A program made the translations under genes and the position numbers. Source: Tepidimonas aquatica (GTDB lineage Bacteria > Pseudomonadota > Gammaproteobacteria > Burkholderiales > Burkholderiaceae_C). From it: a stretch of DNA of 64,000 bases. Numbering within the stretch: the first letter of the stretch is position 1; each line of letters opens with the position of its first letter. The stretch covers positions 1-64,000 of the forward strand of contig NZ_VJNA01000015.1 in the NCBI RefSeq assembly GCF_007556585.1, in the 5' to 3' direction. The notes under the pieces were generated by a model. The model was given only the letters and a program-made list of their open reading frames with translations, ran no database searches and had not been told where the DNA came from. Positions 1-12,573 of the stretch are shown in pieces.

Positions 1-202
1 GCTTCTTCAGCCGGGTGTTCTCCGCCTCCAGCTCCTTGAGCCGCTTGGCGTCGGGCACGCTCATGCCGCCGAACTTGCTGCGCCACAGGTAGTACGAGGC
101 TTCGCTGAAGCCGTGCCGGCGGCACAGTTCCTTGACCGGCACGCCGGCCTCGGCCTCACGCAGGAAGCCGATGATCTGCTCTTCGGTAAAACGCTTCTTC
201 AC
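1..202 (-). CDS. IS3-family transposase OrfA (partial)
   Basis: N-terminal 67 residues of a small helix-turn-helix transposase subunit. It starts with GTG at 202 ([10 protein letters not shown]) and carries the pattern FLREAEAG...[20 protein letters not shown], then a leucine/glutamate-rich segment that begins the coiled coil usual in OrfA of IS407-like IS3 elements. In the family OrfA binds the terminal repeats, and the catalytic DDE subunit is made by a -1 frameshift into OrfB; OrfB should lie to the left, outside the window. The stop codon is not seen. The element is transcribed away from the gene it interrupts. Confidence 0.85.
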   Translation of the reverse strand, partial: MKKRFTEEQIIGFLREAEAGVPVKELCRRHGFSEASYYLWRSKFGGMSVPDAKRLKELEAENTRLKK

Positions 203-275
203 GTCCAATCTCCTTGTCGTTGGGGATTGGACTCCAGATCGCGGCGCTACTCAAAACCGGGGGGACGTCGCTTCA
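1..275 (-). mobile_element. IS3-family insertion sequence, one end only
   Basis: The 5' end of an IS3-family element: its first ORF runs off the left edge and a non-coding terminus of about 70 bases follows. Homology to the interrupted neighbouring gene resumes at about 272, so the element's end is placed near 265-275. The exact terminal repeat and any target duplication cannot be set because the other end lies outside the window. Confidence 0.75.
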
Positions 276-2845
276 ACAAGGACGGACGCGACCTGTTCGC
301 CGGCCGTGCGGTGGAAATCCTGGAGGTCACCAAGCTGAAGGAGGAGATGGGCGAGAAGACGGTGGCGGTGGATGCCTTCGAGGGCAACAACCTTGTCCTC
401 GTCGATGAAGGGCACCGCGGTGCTTCGGCAGGCGGCGAAGGGGCCTGGATGAAGTTCCGCAACGCGCTGTGTGAAAAGGGCTTCTCGTTCGAATATTCCG
501 CCACCTTCGGCCAGGCCGTGGCCGGAAACCGACAGCTGACCGACCTCTACGCGCGCAGCACGCTGTTCGACTATTCGTACCGCTGGTTCTACGGCGACGG
601 TTTCGGCAAGGACTACCACATCCTCAACCTGGAGGACGATCGCAACGAGGAATGGATGAGGACCTACCTCACCGCCTGCCTGCTGTCGTTCTTCCAGCAG
701 CAGCGGCTGTACCGGGAACAGGAAGCGAGCCTGCGCCCGTTCAACATCGAAAAGCCGTTGTGGGTCTTCGTGGGCGGCAGCGTCAATGCCGTGCGCAAGG
801 AGGACAAAAAGGATGTGTCCGACGTCGTGGCCATCCTGAAGTTCCTGGCCACCTACGTGGCGAATCGCAAGGACAGCACCGAGCGCATCCGGCGCGTGCT
901 GAACGAGGGGTTGCTGACGGCCACCGGCAAGAACCTGTTCGCGGGCCGTTTCGCCTACCTGAACACCTGCGGCCTGTCGCCGGAACAGATCTTCGACGAA
1001 ACACTGGCGACCCTGTTCAACGCTCCCGCAGGCGGCCTGCTGCACGTCGAGAACCTGAAGGGTGCCGCCGGCGAAATCGGCGTGCGCGTGGGCGACAACG
1101 CGTTCTTTGGCGTCATCAACGTCGGTGACGACACCAAGCTGGTGAAGCTGTGCGAAGCCAGCGGCTTGCATGTCGCCGAGCGGGAATTCTCCGGCTCGTT
1201 GTTCCACGAGCTGGACAAGCCGCACTCCGCCATCAACGTGCTCATTGGTTCGAAGAAGTTCACCGAGGGCTGGAGCAGCTGGCGCGTGAGCACCATGGGG
1301 CTGATGAACGTTGGGCGCAGCGAGGGCGCGCAGATCATCCAGCTCTTCGGCCGCGGCGTGCGGTTGAAGGGTTACGGCATGAGCCTCAAGCGCAGCGTGC
1401 GTGCAACCCTCCCCGCGGCGCTGAAACGGCCCAGATACATCGACCTGCTCGAAACGCTGCATATCTTCGGCGTCCGTGCCGACTACATGGAACAGTTCCG
1501 GAAGTTCCTGGAAGATGAAGGATTACCCGCCAACGAAGAACGCATCGAATTCATCCTGCCGGTCATCCGGAACCTGGGCACGACGCCGCTCAAGACGATC
1601 CGTCTCAAGAAAGAGATCAACGGCATCAAGACCGAATTTGGCGACGCCTTCCGCAAGCTGGGGCCGGTTCCGACCCTCCAGCCCCCGCGCCCCGACCTTG
1701 AGCCCGCCACGGCCTATCTGCAGAAGAACCAGGTGGTGCTGAACTGGTACCCGAAGATCCAGGCCATGAAGTCCGACGGGGTATCGGGCAGCGACGACGA
1801 AGGCGCTCCCAATGAGGCGCACCTGACGAAGCAGCACATCGCCTTCCTGGACCTCGATCAGCTGTACTTCGACCTCGAACGTTTCAAGGCCGAGCGTGGC
1901 TGGCACAACCTCAACCTGCCCCGTTCCGGCATCGCTGCTTTGCTGATGGACACCAGCTGGTACCGGCTGCTGATCCCCGCGTCGGAGCTGGCCTTCGACG
2001 CGTTCGAAAAGGTGCGCGTATGGCAGGAGATCGCCCAGGCCCTGCTGCGCAAGTACGTGGAGCGCTACTACACCTTCCGCAAGAAAGAGTGGGAACTGCC
2101 GCACCTGGAGTACCGTGACCTCACCGACGACGATCCCAACTTCCCATCCATCCTGAGCGAAGATGGCGCCGAATACGGTTACCGGATCCTGATCGAGGAA
2201 TCGCAGCAGGAAATCGTCGCAAAACTGAAAGAGCTGAAAGAGGCCATCGAGCAAGGGAATCTGAAGGACTGGGAGTTCCGGGGCCTCAAGGCGATCTGGT
2301 TCGGGCGACACCTCTACCAGCCGTTGCTGTTCCTGGACGGCAGTGCAGTCGAGATCTCACCCGCCCCGCTCAACAAGGGCGAGCGCCGGTTCATCGAGGA
2401 CCTGAAGGCGTTCCACGACGCCAACCCCGACTATTTTGCAGAACGGGAGCTCTACCTGCTGCGCAACCTGAGCAAGGGCCGTGGCGTCGGCTTCTTCGAG
2501 GCTGGCAACTTCCACCCGGACTTCATCATCTGGCAGCTCGAAGGCAAACGGCAGCGCGTGACCTTTGTCGACCCCAAAGGCATCCGCAACGTCGGCCTCC
2601 GAGATCCCAAGATCAGCTTCTACGAAACGGTCAAGGACATCGAGAAACGGCTGGGGCAGCCTGATGTTGTGCTCGAGTCCTTCATCGTCTCGAACACGCC
2701 CTCGCATGAAATGAGCAAGCTTTGGGGCATCACCAAAGGCGAAATGCAGAAAAAACACATCCTGTTTCAGGAGGAAGACGGGGAGACGTACATCCGCGCG
2801 TTGCTCGAGCCGACCCGAAGCATGGAGGTCTCCGCAAGCTCGTAA
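272..2845 (+). pseudogene. 5'-truncated superfamily 2 helicase-nuclease (type III restriction Res-like)
   Basis: About 857 residues of a large DEAD/DEAH-type protein whose N-terminus was lost to the adjoining IS. Visible: a DEGH Walker B motif (404-415), a SAT motif III (497-505), a motif VI-like QLFGRGVR (1340-1363), and near the C-terminus HPDFIIW followed by VDPKG (about 2513-2580), which resembles a PD-(D/E)xK nuclease core. This layout matches Res subunits of type III restriction enzymes and related defence helicases. The Walker A region is missing, so ATP binding should be lost. The reading frame continues upstream into IS sequence from 113, but that part is not native protein. No methyltransferase partner is visible; it may lie left of the IS. 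Expression from inside the IS is possible but unshown. Confidence 0.75.
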
Positions 2846-2937
2846 CTGCATTGCCTGCACTTGGGTCCGCCAAGCCACAGATGGCCACCACCGAGTGCAG
2901 GCACGCTCGCACAACGTCGGAGACATGCGGGCCAATG

Positions 2938-3348
2938 TCAGCTCCACGGATTGATGACCGCCGCCCCCGCCGCCTCGAAGGGCGCGGTATCGCGTGACGC
3001 CACGATGAAGCCCCGCGATGCGGCGATGGCGGCGATGTAGCCATCCGGCGTCGGGAAGCCACGCCCCCCATTCCTGGCCGCCACGGCCAGCTCTGCGTAG
3101 CAACGTGCTGCCTCCGTGTCGAAGGACAGCACGCGATCCCTGAACAGCTCCAGCAGCGCGTTGAGCGCGCCGTCCAGCTGGTCCCTGCGCCTGCCCCGCG
3201 GCAGGGCCTGGATGCCGAACAGCAGCTCGGCCAGCGTGACTGAGGAGATGTAGAGGGTCTCCGCCGCCTGGTCGTTCAGACAGGCCAGAACGGCCGGGTT
3301 GGGTTCCGGCTTCATCGCCTCGGACACGTTGGTGTCGAGGACGATCAT
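2938..3348 (-). CDS. vapC: VapC/FitB-like PIN-domain toxin
   Basis: A 136-residue PIN-domain protein, the usual size for VapC ribonuclease toxins. It opens with MIVLDTN, and the acidic residues expected for metal binding are D5, E41, D102 (in TPDGYIAA) and D120. VapC toxins cut RNA, often tRNA, when the antitoxin is degraded. The start codon overlaps the antitoxin's stop codon by four bases (ATGA), so the two should be translationally coupled. The pair sits just after a wrecked defence-type gene, which suits accessory DNA. The RNA target cannot be read from sequence. Confidence 0.88.
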   Translation of the reverse strand: MIVLDTNVSEAMKPEPNPAVLACLNDQAAETLYISSVTLAELLFGIQALPRGRRRDQLDGALNALLELFRDRVLSFDTEAARCYAELAVAARNGGRGFPTPDGYIAAIAASRGFIVASRDTAPFEAAGAAVINPWS

Positions 3349-3599
3349 TCGAACCTAGGCGGCTCGGCGGGCGTCCTGTCACGGACGCTTTCCAGGATGG
3401 CGAAGTCTTCGTCCGTGAGGCCACTCTTCCGGCCGATGGCTGCCAGGGCGTCACCCACCAGCACCCGGTTTTCCGGCTTGAACGCCACCGCCAGGATCTC
3501 GCGCACCTCGGCCTCGGTGCTGCGGCCATGCTGCTCGGCCTGCGTCCGCAAGGCGCGGTGCACGTCCTCAGGCACGTTGCTGATCGTCGGGATCGCCAT
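3345..3599 (-). CDS. vapB: VapB/FitA-like antitoxin
   Basis: An 84-residue antitoxin. Residues 3-36 (TISNVPEDVHRAL then GRSTEAEVREIL) fit a FitA-type ribbon-helix-helix DNA-binding domain. The rest (PENRVLVGDALAAIG onward) would be the toxin-wrapping tail. I chose the ATG at 3599 because a GGAGG ribosome binding site lies just upstream and RHH antitoxins normally begin this way; an upstream in-frame start at 3647 would add only low-complexity residues. In the family the VapBC complex represses its own promoter, which should lie within 3600-3707. Confidence 0.85.
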   Translation of the reverse strand: MAIPTISNVPEDVHRALRTQAEQHGRSTEAEVREILAVAFKPENRVLVGDALAAIGRKSGLTDEDFAILESVRDRTPAEPPRFE

Positions 3600-3707
3600 G
3601 ACGCCCCCTCCCCCTCCATAGGGCTGTGGCTCGGGCTTACGTTGCACTCGACAGCGGGTTAAAGTGTGTTCGGCGCCTGACCGTGCCAGCGACAGCCAAC
3701 TGCGGCC

Positions 3708-5324
3708 TCACTCCCACTCAATCGTCGCCGGCGGCTTGGAGCTGACGTCGTAGGTGACGCGGTTGATGCCGCGCACCTCGTTGATGATGCGGCTGGAGAC
3801 GCGCTTGAGCAGGCTGTAGGGCAGCTCGGCCCAGTCGGCGGTCATGAAGTCGCTGGTCTGCACCGCGCGCAGCGCCACCACATAGTCGTAGGTGCGGCCG
3901 TCGCCCATCACGCCGACGCTCTTGACCGGCAGGAACACCGCAAACGCCTGGCTGACGAGGTCGTACCAGCTTTTGCCGGAGTTCGGCTCGATGGTCGAGC
4001 GCAGCTCCTCGATGAAGATGGCGTCGGCGCGGCGCAGCAGGTCGGCGTATTCCTTTTTGACCTCGCCCAAAATGCGCACACCCAGCCCTGGCCCGGGGAA
4101 GGGGTGGCGGTACACCATGTCGTGCGGCAGCCCCAACGCCACGCCCAGCTCGCGCACTTCGTCCTTGAACAGGTCGCGCAGCGGCTCCAGGAGCTTGAGG
4201 CCCAACTGCTCGGGCAGGCCACCGACGTTGTGATGGCTTTTGATCGTGACGGCTTTCTTGCTCTTGGCGCCGCCGGACTCGATCACGTCCGGGTAGATGG
4301 TGCCCTGCGCCAGCCACTGGATGCCCTTGGAGCCGGGGCGCGCGGCCTTGAGCTTTTCCGCCTCGGCCTTGAAGACATCGACGAACAGCCGCCCGATGAT
4401 CTTGCGCTTGCGCTCGGGGTCGGTCACGCCAGCCAGCTCGCGCAGGAACAGGTCGCTGGCGTCCACCCGGATCACCCGGGCGTGCAGCTTGCCGGCGAAC
4501 ATGTCCATCACCATGTCGCCTTCGTGCAGGCGCAGCAGGCCATGATCGACGAACACGCAGGTGAGCTGGTCGCCAATCGCCCGGTGGATGAGCGCTGCGG
4601 CCACCGAGGAATCGACCCCTCCCGAGAGGCCCAGCAGCACCTCCTCGTCGCCGACCTGGGCGCGGATGGCCGCCACCGCCTCCTCGATGTGGTCGCGCAT
4701 GATCCAGTCGGGCCTGGCGCCGCAGATCTCCAGCACGAAGCGCTCCAGGATCGCCCGCCCCTGCACGGTGTGCGTCACCTCCGGGTGGAACTGCACGCCG
4801 TAGAAGCGCCGCGCCTCGTCGGCCATGCCGGCGATCGGGCAGGAGTCGGTGCTGGCCATCAGCTTGAAGCCGGGCGGCAGCTCCACCACCTTGTCGCCGT
4901 GGCTCATCCACACCTTGAGCATCCCATGCCCCTCGGGGGTGTGGAAGTCGGCGATGTCCTTCAGCAGCGCGGTGTGGCCGCGCGCGCGCACCTCGGCGTA
5001 GCCGAACTCGCGCACCGGCGAGCCCTCCACGCGCCCGCCGAGCTGCTGCGCCATCGTTTGCATGCCGTAGCAGATGCCCAGCACCGGCACGCCCAGCTCG
5101 AACACCGCATCGGGCGCGCGGTCGTCCACCTCGTAGACGCTGGCGTGGCTGCCCGAAAGGATCACGCCCTTGAGCCGCCCGTCGGCGGCGTACTGCCGCA
5201 CCCACTCGCTGCTGACGTCGCAGGGGTGCACCTCGCAATAGACGTGCGCCTCGCGCACGCGCCGCGCGATCAGCTGCGTGACCTGCGAGCCGAAGTCGAG
5301 GATGAGGATCTTGTCGTGGTTCAT
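3708..5324 (-). CDS. guaA: GMP synthase, glutamine-hydrolysing
   Basis: 538 residues, normal for GuaA, which converts XMP, glutamine and ATP to GMP in the cytoplasm. The N-terminal class I glutamine amidotransferase domain has its nucleophile in GICYGM (C85) and H180/E182 in QFHPE. The ATP-pyrophosphatase domain has the P-loop LSGGVDSS (233-240). The C-terminal dimerisation domain ends ATIEWE. The start is the ATG at 5324 ([15 protein letters not shown]); an upstream in-frame extension is not family-like. It lies directly downstream of guaB, so the two steps from IMP to GMP are adjacent. Confidence 0.98.
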   Translation of the reverse strand: MNHDKILILDFGSQVTQLIARRVREAHVYCEVHPCDVSSEWVRQYAADGRLKGVILSGSHASVYEVDDRAPDAVFELGVPVLGICYGMQTMAQQLGGRVEGSPVREFGYAEVRARGHTALLKDIADFHTPEGHGMLKVWMSHGDKVVELPPGFKLMASTDSCPIAGMADEARRFYGVQFHPEVTHTVQGRAILERFVLEICGARPDWIMRDHIEEAVAAIRAQVGDEEVLLGLSGGVDSSVAAALIHRAIGDQLTCVFVDHGLLRLHEGDMVMDMFAGKLHARVIRVDASDLFLRELAGVTDPERKRKIIGRLFVDVFKAEAEKLKAARPGSKGIQWLAQGTIYPDVIESGGAKSKKAVTIKSHHNVGGLPEQLGLKLLEPLRDLFKDEVRELGVALGLPHDMVYRHPFPGPGLGVRILGEVKKEYADLLRRADAIFIEELRSTIEPNSGKSWYDLVSQAFAVFLPVKSVGVMGDGRTYDYVVALRAVQTSDFMTADWAELPYSLLKRVSSRIINEVRGINRVTYDVSSKPPATIEWE

Positions 5325-5357
5325 CGGGTCATATCCGCTGCGGGGCCGACAAAGCGA

Positions 5358-5380
5358 AGGGCCGCCTCGCTGGCGGCCCT
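5358..5380 (-). terminator. Stem-loop between guaB and guaA
   Basis: A perfect 9-bp stem (AGGGCCGCC / GGCGGCCCT) with a 5-base loop lies in the 71-base guaB-guaA gap. On the transcribed strand it is followed only by TTCGCTTTG, a poor U-tract, so it may be a partial terminator or an mRNA-processing/stability hairpin. Confidence 0.4.
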
Positions 5381-5395
5381 CGGCACGGCGTGGTA

Positions 5396-6928
<1,533 letters not shown>

Positions 6929-7237
6929 TCAGGGGCGGCGGCGCGCAAACAGGCCGGGCGCCCGCGCCCCCTGGCGGGCAAAGCGCTCGCGCCGCGCCAC
7001 CTTGGGATCCACGCGCAGCGGTCGGGTCAGCTCCAGACGGTCGCCGTCGCGCAACGGGGCATCCAGCGCCACGCGGCGCCCCCAGACGCTGGCGGCCAGC
7101 CGCTGCTGCGCCAGCGCCTCGGCCACCGGCCAGCCGCTGGCCTGCACCGCCTGCTCCACGGTGGCGTCAGCGGGCAGCGTCAACGTGGCTACGCGCACAC
7201 GGCGCGGCGCTTCGGCCCAGACGAGCTCCACCTGCAT
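6929..7237 (-). CDS. rnfH: RnfH/RatB family ubiquitin-like protein
   Basis: A 102-residue RnfH-family protein (UPF0125, beta-grasp fold). It begins MQVELVWAEAPRRVRVATLTLP, has the family segment VEQAVQASGWP, and ends in an Arg-rich tail. It directly follows ratA (6-base gap), the ratA-ratB order known from enterobacteria next to smpB. The biochemical role of the family is unsettled; the name comes from linkage to rnf electron-transport genes elsewhere, and none are present here. Confidence 0.88.
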   Translation of the reverse strand: MQVELVWAEAPRRVRVATLTLPADATVEQAVQASGWPVAEALAQQRLAASVWGRRVALDAPLRDGDRLELTRPLRVDPKVARRERFARQGARAPGLFARRRP

Positions 7238-7243
7238 GCCGCC

Positions 7244-7708
7244 CTACCCCTGCGTGCCGTGCAATTGGTCGGCGCGCTTGACGAAAGCGTCCACCAGCGT
7301 GTTGGCGATGCGGTCGAACACCGGCCCCACCAGCGCCGCCAGCACGCTGCTGGAAAAGCCGTACGTGAGCACGAAGTCGATGCGGCACGCTGCCGGCTGG
7401 CCGCCAGCCCCGTCACCCAGGGGGGTGAAGGTCCAGTCGCCCTCCAGTTGCGAAAACGGCCCATCGACCAGCGTGAGCCGAATGCGCCGGCCAGGCTCGT
7501 GGACGTTGCGGGTGGTGAAGCTCTTGTGCACGCCGCCAAAGGCCATGCCAATCGACGCCACCATGCCCTCCGGGGTGCGCTCGAGGACGCGGCCATATTC
7601 ACACCACGGCAAAAAAGCCGGGTAGTGCTCCACGTCGCTGACGAGGTCGAACATCTGTTTGGCGCTGTGCCACACCAGCACCGATTTGCGCACGGTCTTG
7701 GGTTTCAT
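7244..7708 (-). CDS. ratA: RatA/COQ10-like START-domain protein
   Basis: 154 residues of the polyketide-cyclase/START superfamily. Its opening ([29 protein letters not shown]) matches the ubiquinone-binding COQ10/RatA family. In E. coli RatA was reported as a ribosome-association toxin, while homologues bind coenzyme Q; sequence alone does not choose between these. It is divergent from smpB with only 32 bases between start codons, and cotranscribed with rnfH. Confidence 0.88.
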   Translation of the reverse strand: MKPKTVRKSVLVWHSAKQMFDLVSDVEHYPAFLPWCEYGRVLERTPEGMVASIGMAFGGVHKSFTTRNVHEPGRRIRLTLVDGPFSQLEGDWTFTPLGDGAGGQPAACRIDFVLTYGFSSSVLAALVGPVFDRIANTLVDAFVKRADQLHGTQG

Positions 7709-7713
7709 ACAAT
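7708..7713 (+). promoter_or_regulatory. Putative smpB -10 element (TACAAT)
   Basis: TACAAT 27 bases upstream of the smpB ATG, overlapping the first base of the ratA start codon. Its partner for ratA lies 15 bases to the right on the other strand, so the two promoters overlap. Confidence 0.5.
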
Positions 7714-7728
7714 CGCGAGTCTTGCCCG

Positions 7729-7734
7729 ATTGTA
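7729..7734 (-). promoter_or_regulatory. Putative ratA -10 element (TACAAT)
   Basis: TACAAT on the minus strand, 20 bases before the ratA ATG. Any -35 region would lie inside the smpB coding sequence, so the divergent promoters share the same space. Confidence 0.45.
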
Positions 7735-7740
7735 GGCCCC

Positions 7741-8220
7741 ATGAGTGCTCCGAACCGCAAACCTCAGCCCGCGCTGATCGCCGACAACAAAAAGGCCTTC
7801 TTCAACTACCACATCGAAGAGCGCTTCGAGGCCGGTGTGGTGCTGCAGGGCTGGGAGGTGAAGGCCATCCGCGAGGGCAAGGTACAGCTCACCGAGGGCT
7901 ATGTGGTGGTACGCGACGGCGAGCTGTTTTTGATCGGCTGCCTGATCCACCCGCTGCGCAGCACCTCCACCCACATCCGCGCCGACAGCGCACGCACGCG
8001 CAAGCTACTGATGCACAAGGATGAAATCCGCCGCCTGATCGGCAAGGTGGAGCAAAAGGGCTACACGCTGGTGCCGCTGAACCTGCACTGGAAAAACGGT
8101 CGTGTGAAGTGCGAAATCGCCCTGGCGCGCGGCAAGGCCCAGCACGACAAACGCGACGCCATCAAGGAGCGCGAAGGCAAGCGCGAGGTGGAGCGCGCGC
8201 TCAAACAGCGCACGCGCTAA
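7741..8220 (+). CDS. smpB: SsrA-binding protein
   Basis: 159 residues, the usual SmpB length. SmpB binds tmRNA and brings it to stalled ribosomes for trans-translation. Family marks include [36 protein letters not shown], the [16 protein letters not shown] region, and a basic C-terminal tail ([20 protein letters not shown]) that in the family enters the mRNA channel. The tmRNA gene itself is not in this window. Confidence 0.97.
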   Translation: MSAPNRKPQPALIADNKKAFFNYHIEERFEAGVVLQGWEVKAIREGKVQLTEGYVVVRDGELFLIGCLIHPLRSTSTHIRADSARTRKLLMHKDEIRRLIGKVEQKGYTLVPLNLHWKNGRVKCEIALARGKAQHDKRDAIKEREGKREVERALKQRTR

Positions 8221-8289
8221 AGCCCTCCGCCCCGGCAGCGCAGGACCACCGCCGCGGCACCGCAGGCGCGGCACGCGGCGGCTTCGGGT

Positions 8290-9404
8290 TCAGGCCACGT
8301 CGCGCAACGGGTGCGCGTAGGCTGGCCAGGGGCTGACGAAAAACGGCTCCACCATCGCCGGCGTCACATCCTCCAGGCGTGCCGGGTTCCAGCGCGGCTG
8401 GTGGTCCTTGTCCACCGCCAGCGCCCGAATACCCTCCACCGTCTCGCTTTGCGCGGGGCTGCGGCCCAGGTGGTGCGGGTGGAAGCAGTGGCGCACCAGA
8501 TCGCGCTCCATGCGCAGCTCGTCGGCCAGCGTCATGCCGCGGGCGCGCCGGATTTGCTGCAACACCACGTGCACCATCAGCGGGCAGCGCTGCCGCAACA
8601 CGGTCAGCGTGTGCCGGGCGGCGTCGGTGCCAGCGGCCTCAAGCGCCGCCACGATGCCCGCCACGTCCGGCGCCGCGAAGGCCGCCTGCACCTCCGACGC
8701 AAGCGGTACAGCGCCGGCGACCGGGGCGGACCGCCAGCCCGCAGCGTCCATCCACGCCACCCACGCGGCGTCGAACGCCGCCGGGCTGTCGGCGTCAAGC
8801 TGGGCCAACGCATCCCACGCGCGCGGCAGGTCGGCCGCCGGCGCGGCGCGGTCGGCCAACCCCCACGCCAGCGCGGCGTCCGCGCCAATGACCGCACCCG
8901 TCAAGCCCAGGTATTCGCCCACGTGCCCGGGGCAGCGGCTCAGGAAGTAGCCGCCCGCCACGTCGGGAAACAGGCCGATGTTGGTCTCGGGCATGGCCAT
9001 CTTGGTGCGCTCGGTGACGATGCGCCAGCGCCCGCCCTGGCTGATGCCCATGCCGCCGCCCATCACCACCCCGTCCATGAAGGCGATGTAGGGCTTGGGG
9101 TAGGTGTGGATCAGGTGGTTGAGGGCGTACTCCTCGGTGAAAAAATCCTCCAGCCGCGCGTCGCCCGCCAGCGCCGCTTGGTGGAAAAAGCGGATATCGC
9201 CCCCGGCGCAGAAAGCGCCAAACGGCCCATCCTTGCCGATACCACGGATGGCCACCGCCACCACGGTCGGATCGTCGCGCCACGCCCGCAGCGCCTGCGT
9301 CAGTGCACGCACCATGCCCAGATCCAGCGCGTTGAGCGCCTTGGGGCGGGTGAGCGTGATGCGCCCCACACCGTTGGGCGTGCGCTCGAGATGGACCAAT
9401 TCGC

Positions 9405-9408
<4 letters not shown>
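8290..9408 (-). CDS. Enoyl-CoA hydratase/isomerase family, 3-hydroxyisobutyryl-CoA hydrolase-like
   Basis: 372 residues, longer than simple crotonases (about 260) and like the 3-hydroxyisobutyryl-CoA hydrolase branch. The crotonase core is clear: LTRPKALNALDLGMV near the start, GAFCAGGDIRFFHQ forming the first oxyanion-hole segment, and VMGGGMGISQGG with ETNIGLFPDVAGGYFLSR as the second part of the active site. That branch acts in valine breakdown, but close paralogues use other acyl-CoAs. The start overlaps the typA stop by four bases (ATGA), so it is coupled to a translation operon with no obvious metabolic link. Confidence 0.85.
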
Positions 9409-11230
<1,822 letters not shown>

Positions 11231-11234
<4 letters not shown>

Positions 11235-12193
11235 GATGCGGTCGATTGGGTCAGCCACTGGGCGATCTCGGTGGGCGCCAGCAGCCGGATGGGAATCAGT
11301 TCGCCGCCCACGCAGCGCGCAGTGCCCAGCAGCGCGCGCGGGCGCGCACCGAACACGGCCACGTGCGCGGCGTCGGGCCAGCGGCCACGGCGGCGCAACC
11401 CGGTAAGGAAGCGGCCCGCTTCGGCCTCGTCCAGCACCACTTCGGGCCAGCCGTGCAGCAACACTTCGGGCGGACGCAACAGCCGCAGCCGCTCGGGCGG
11501 CGGCAGCGCTTCGAGCGCTTCGATGGCCACGGCCTGCGCCAACTGCAAAGGCCCCGTGGCCAGGCGTCGCAGCGCCGCCAGGTGCGCGCCACAGCCCAGC
11601 GCCTGGCCAATGTCTTCGGCCAGCGTGCGCACGTAGGTGCCTTTGCTGCAACGCACGTGCAGGTGCAGCGCCGTGGGGTCGTCCGGCACCGCCGTGAGCG
11701 TCAGCGCGTGGATGGTCACCGCCCGCGGCGCGCGCTCGACCTCCAGGCCCGCGCGCGCGTAGGCGTACAGGGGCTTGCCGTCTTTTTTGAGCGCGCTGTG
11801 CAGCGGCGGCACCTGTTCGATCGTGCCTGTGAAGCGCTGCGCGACGACGTGCAGCTGCGCAGGGGTCAGCAGGGCGGGATCGACGGCGGCGGTGGCCACC
11901 ACCTCCCCTTCGGCGTCGCCGGTGCGGGTGCGCACGCCCAGCCGCAACGTGGCTTCATAGACCTTGTCGGCATCGAGCTGGACTTGCGCGAACTTGGTGG
12001 CGGCGCCCAGACACACCGGCAGCAGCCCGCTGGCCAGCGGATCCAACGTGCCGGTGTGGCCGGCTTTTTCGGCCCCCAGCAGCCATTTGACTTTGGACAC
12101 GGCCGCCTGCGCGGACATGCCCGCGGGCTTGTCCAGCAACAGCACCCCATGCACGGGGCGCCGCGGCACCCGTGCACGGGGCTCGGCGGTCAT
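11231..12193 (-). CDS. truB: tRNA pseudouridine-55 synthase
   Basis: 320 residues. TruB makes pseudouridine at position 55 in the T-loop of tRNAs. The catalytic aspartate is D51 in [15 protein letters not shown], preceded by [34 protein letters not shown] is the second family block. The C-terminus is somewhat divergent. It overlaps rbfA upstream by four bases and typA downstream by four bases. Confidence 0.97.
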
Positions 12194-12564
12194 GCGCCCT
12201 CCTCGTCCTTGCCGCGCGAGGCCACGGCCTTGGCGATGAGCGCGTTGAGGTCGGCGGCGCGCTCGATCGAGCGGTCGTAGATGAAGTGCAGCGTGGGCAC
12301 GGTGTGGATGTGCAAGCGCTTGAGCAGCGCGCTGCGCAAAAAGCCCGCGCCCTGGTTGAGCGCTTCTTCGGTGGCCTGCGGGTCGCCCACCAGCACGCTG
12401 AAGTACACCTTGGCGTGCGCGTAGTCGGGCGTGACCTCGACGGCCTGGATGGTGACCATGCCCACGCGCGGGTCCTTGAGTTCGCGCGCGATCAGCTCGC
12501 TCAAGTCGCGCTGGATTTGGTCGGCCACCTTGTGGCCGCGGTGCGGTCCCTTGCGGTTGGGCAT
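12190..12564 (-). CDS. rbfA: 30S ribosome-binding factor A
   Basis: 124 residues with the single KH-like domain of RbfA, which helps mature the 5' end of 16S rRNA within the 30S particle. Recognisable parts are the start [20 protein letters not shown], then [27 protein letters not shown], and [15 protein letters not shown]. It lies 9 bases after infB and overlaps truB. Confidence 0.97.
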   Translation of the reverse strand: MPNRKGPHRGHKVADQIQRDLSELIARELKDPRVGMVTIQAVEVTPDYAHAKVYFSVLVGDPQATEEALNQGAGFLRSALLKRLHIHTVPTLHFIYDRSIERAADLNALIAKAVASRGKDEEGA

Positions 12565-12573
12565 GGCGACTCC

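Noticed and set aside
113-271. N-terminal extension of the helicase fragment
   Set aside because: The frame is open but this stretch is IS sequence read against the transposase strand, so it is not native protein.
8249-8281. Hairpin CCGCCGCG/CGCGGCGG between smpB and the hydratase gene as a terminator
   Set aside because: The stem is perfect but has a 17-base loop and no U-tract on either strand; in DNA this GC-rich it may be chance.
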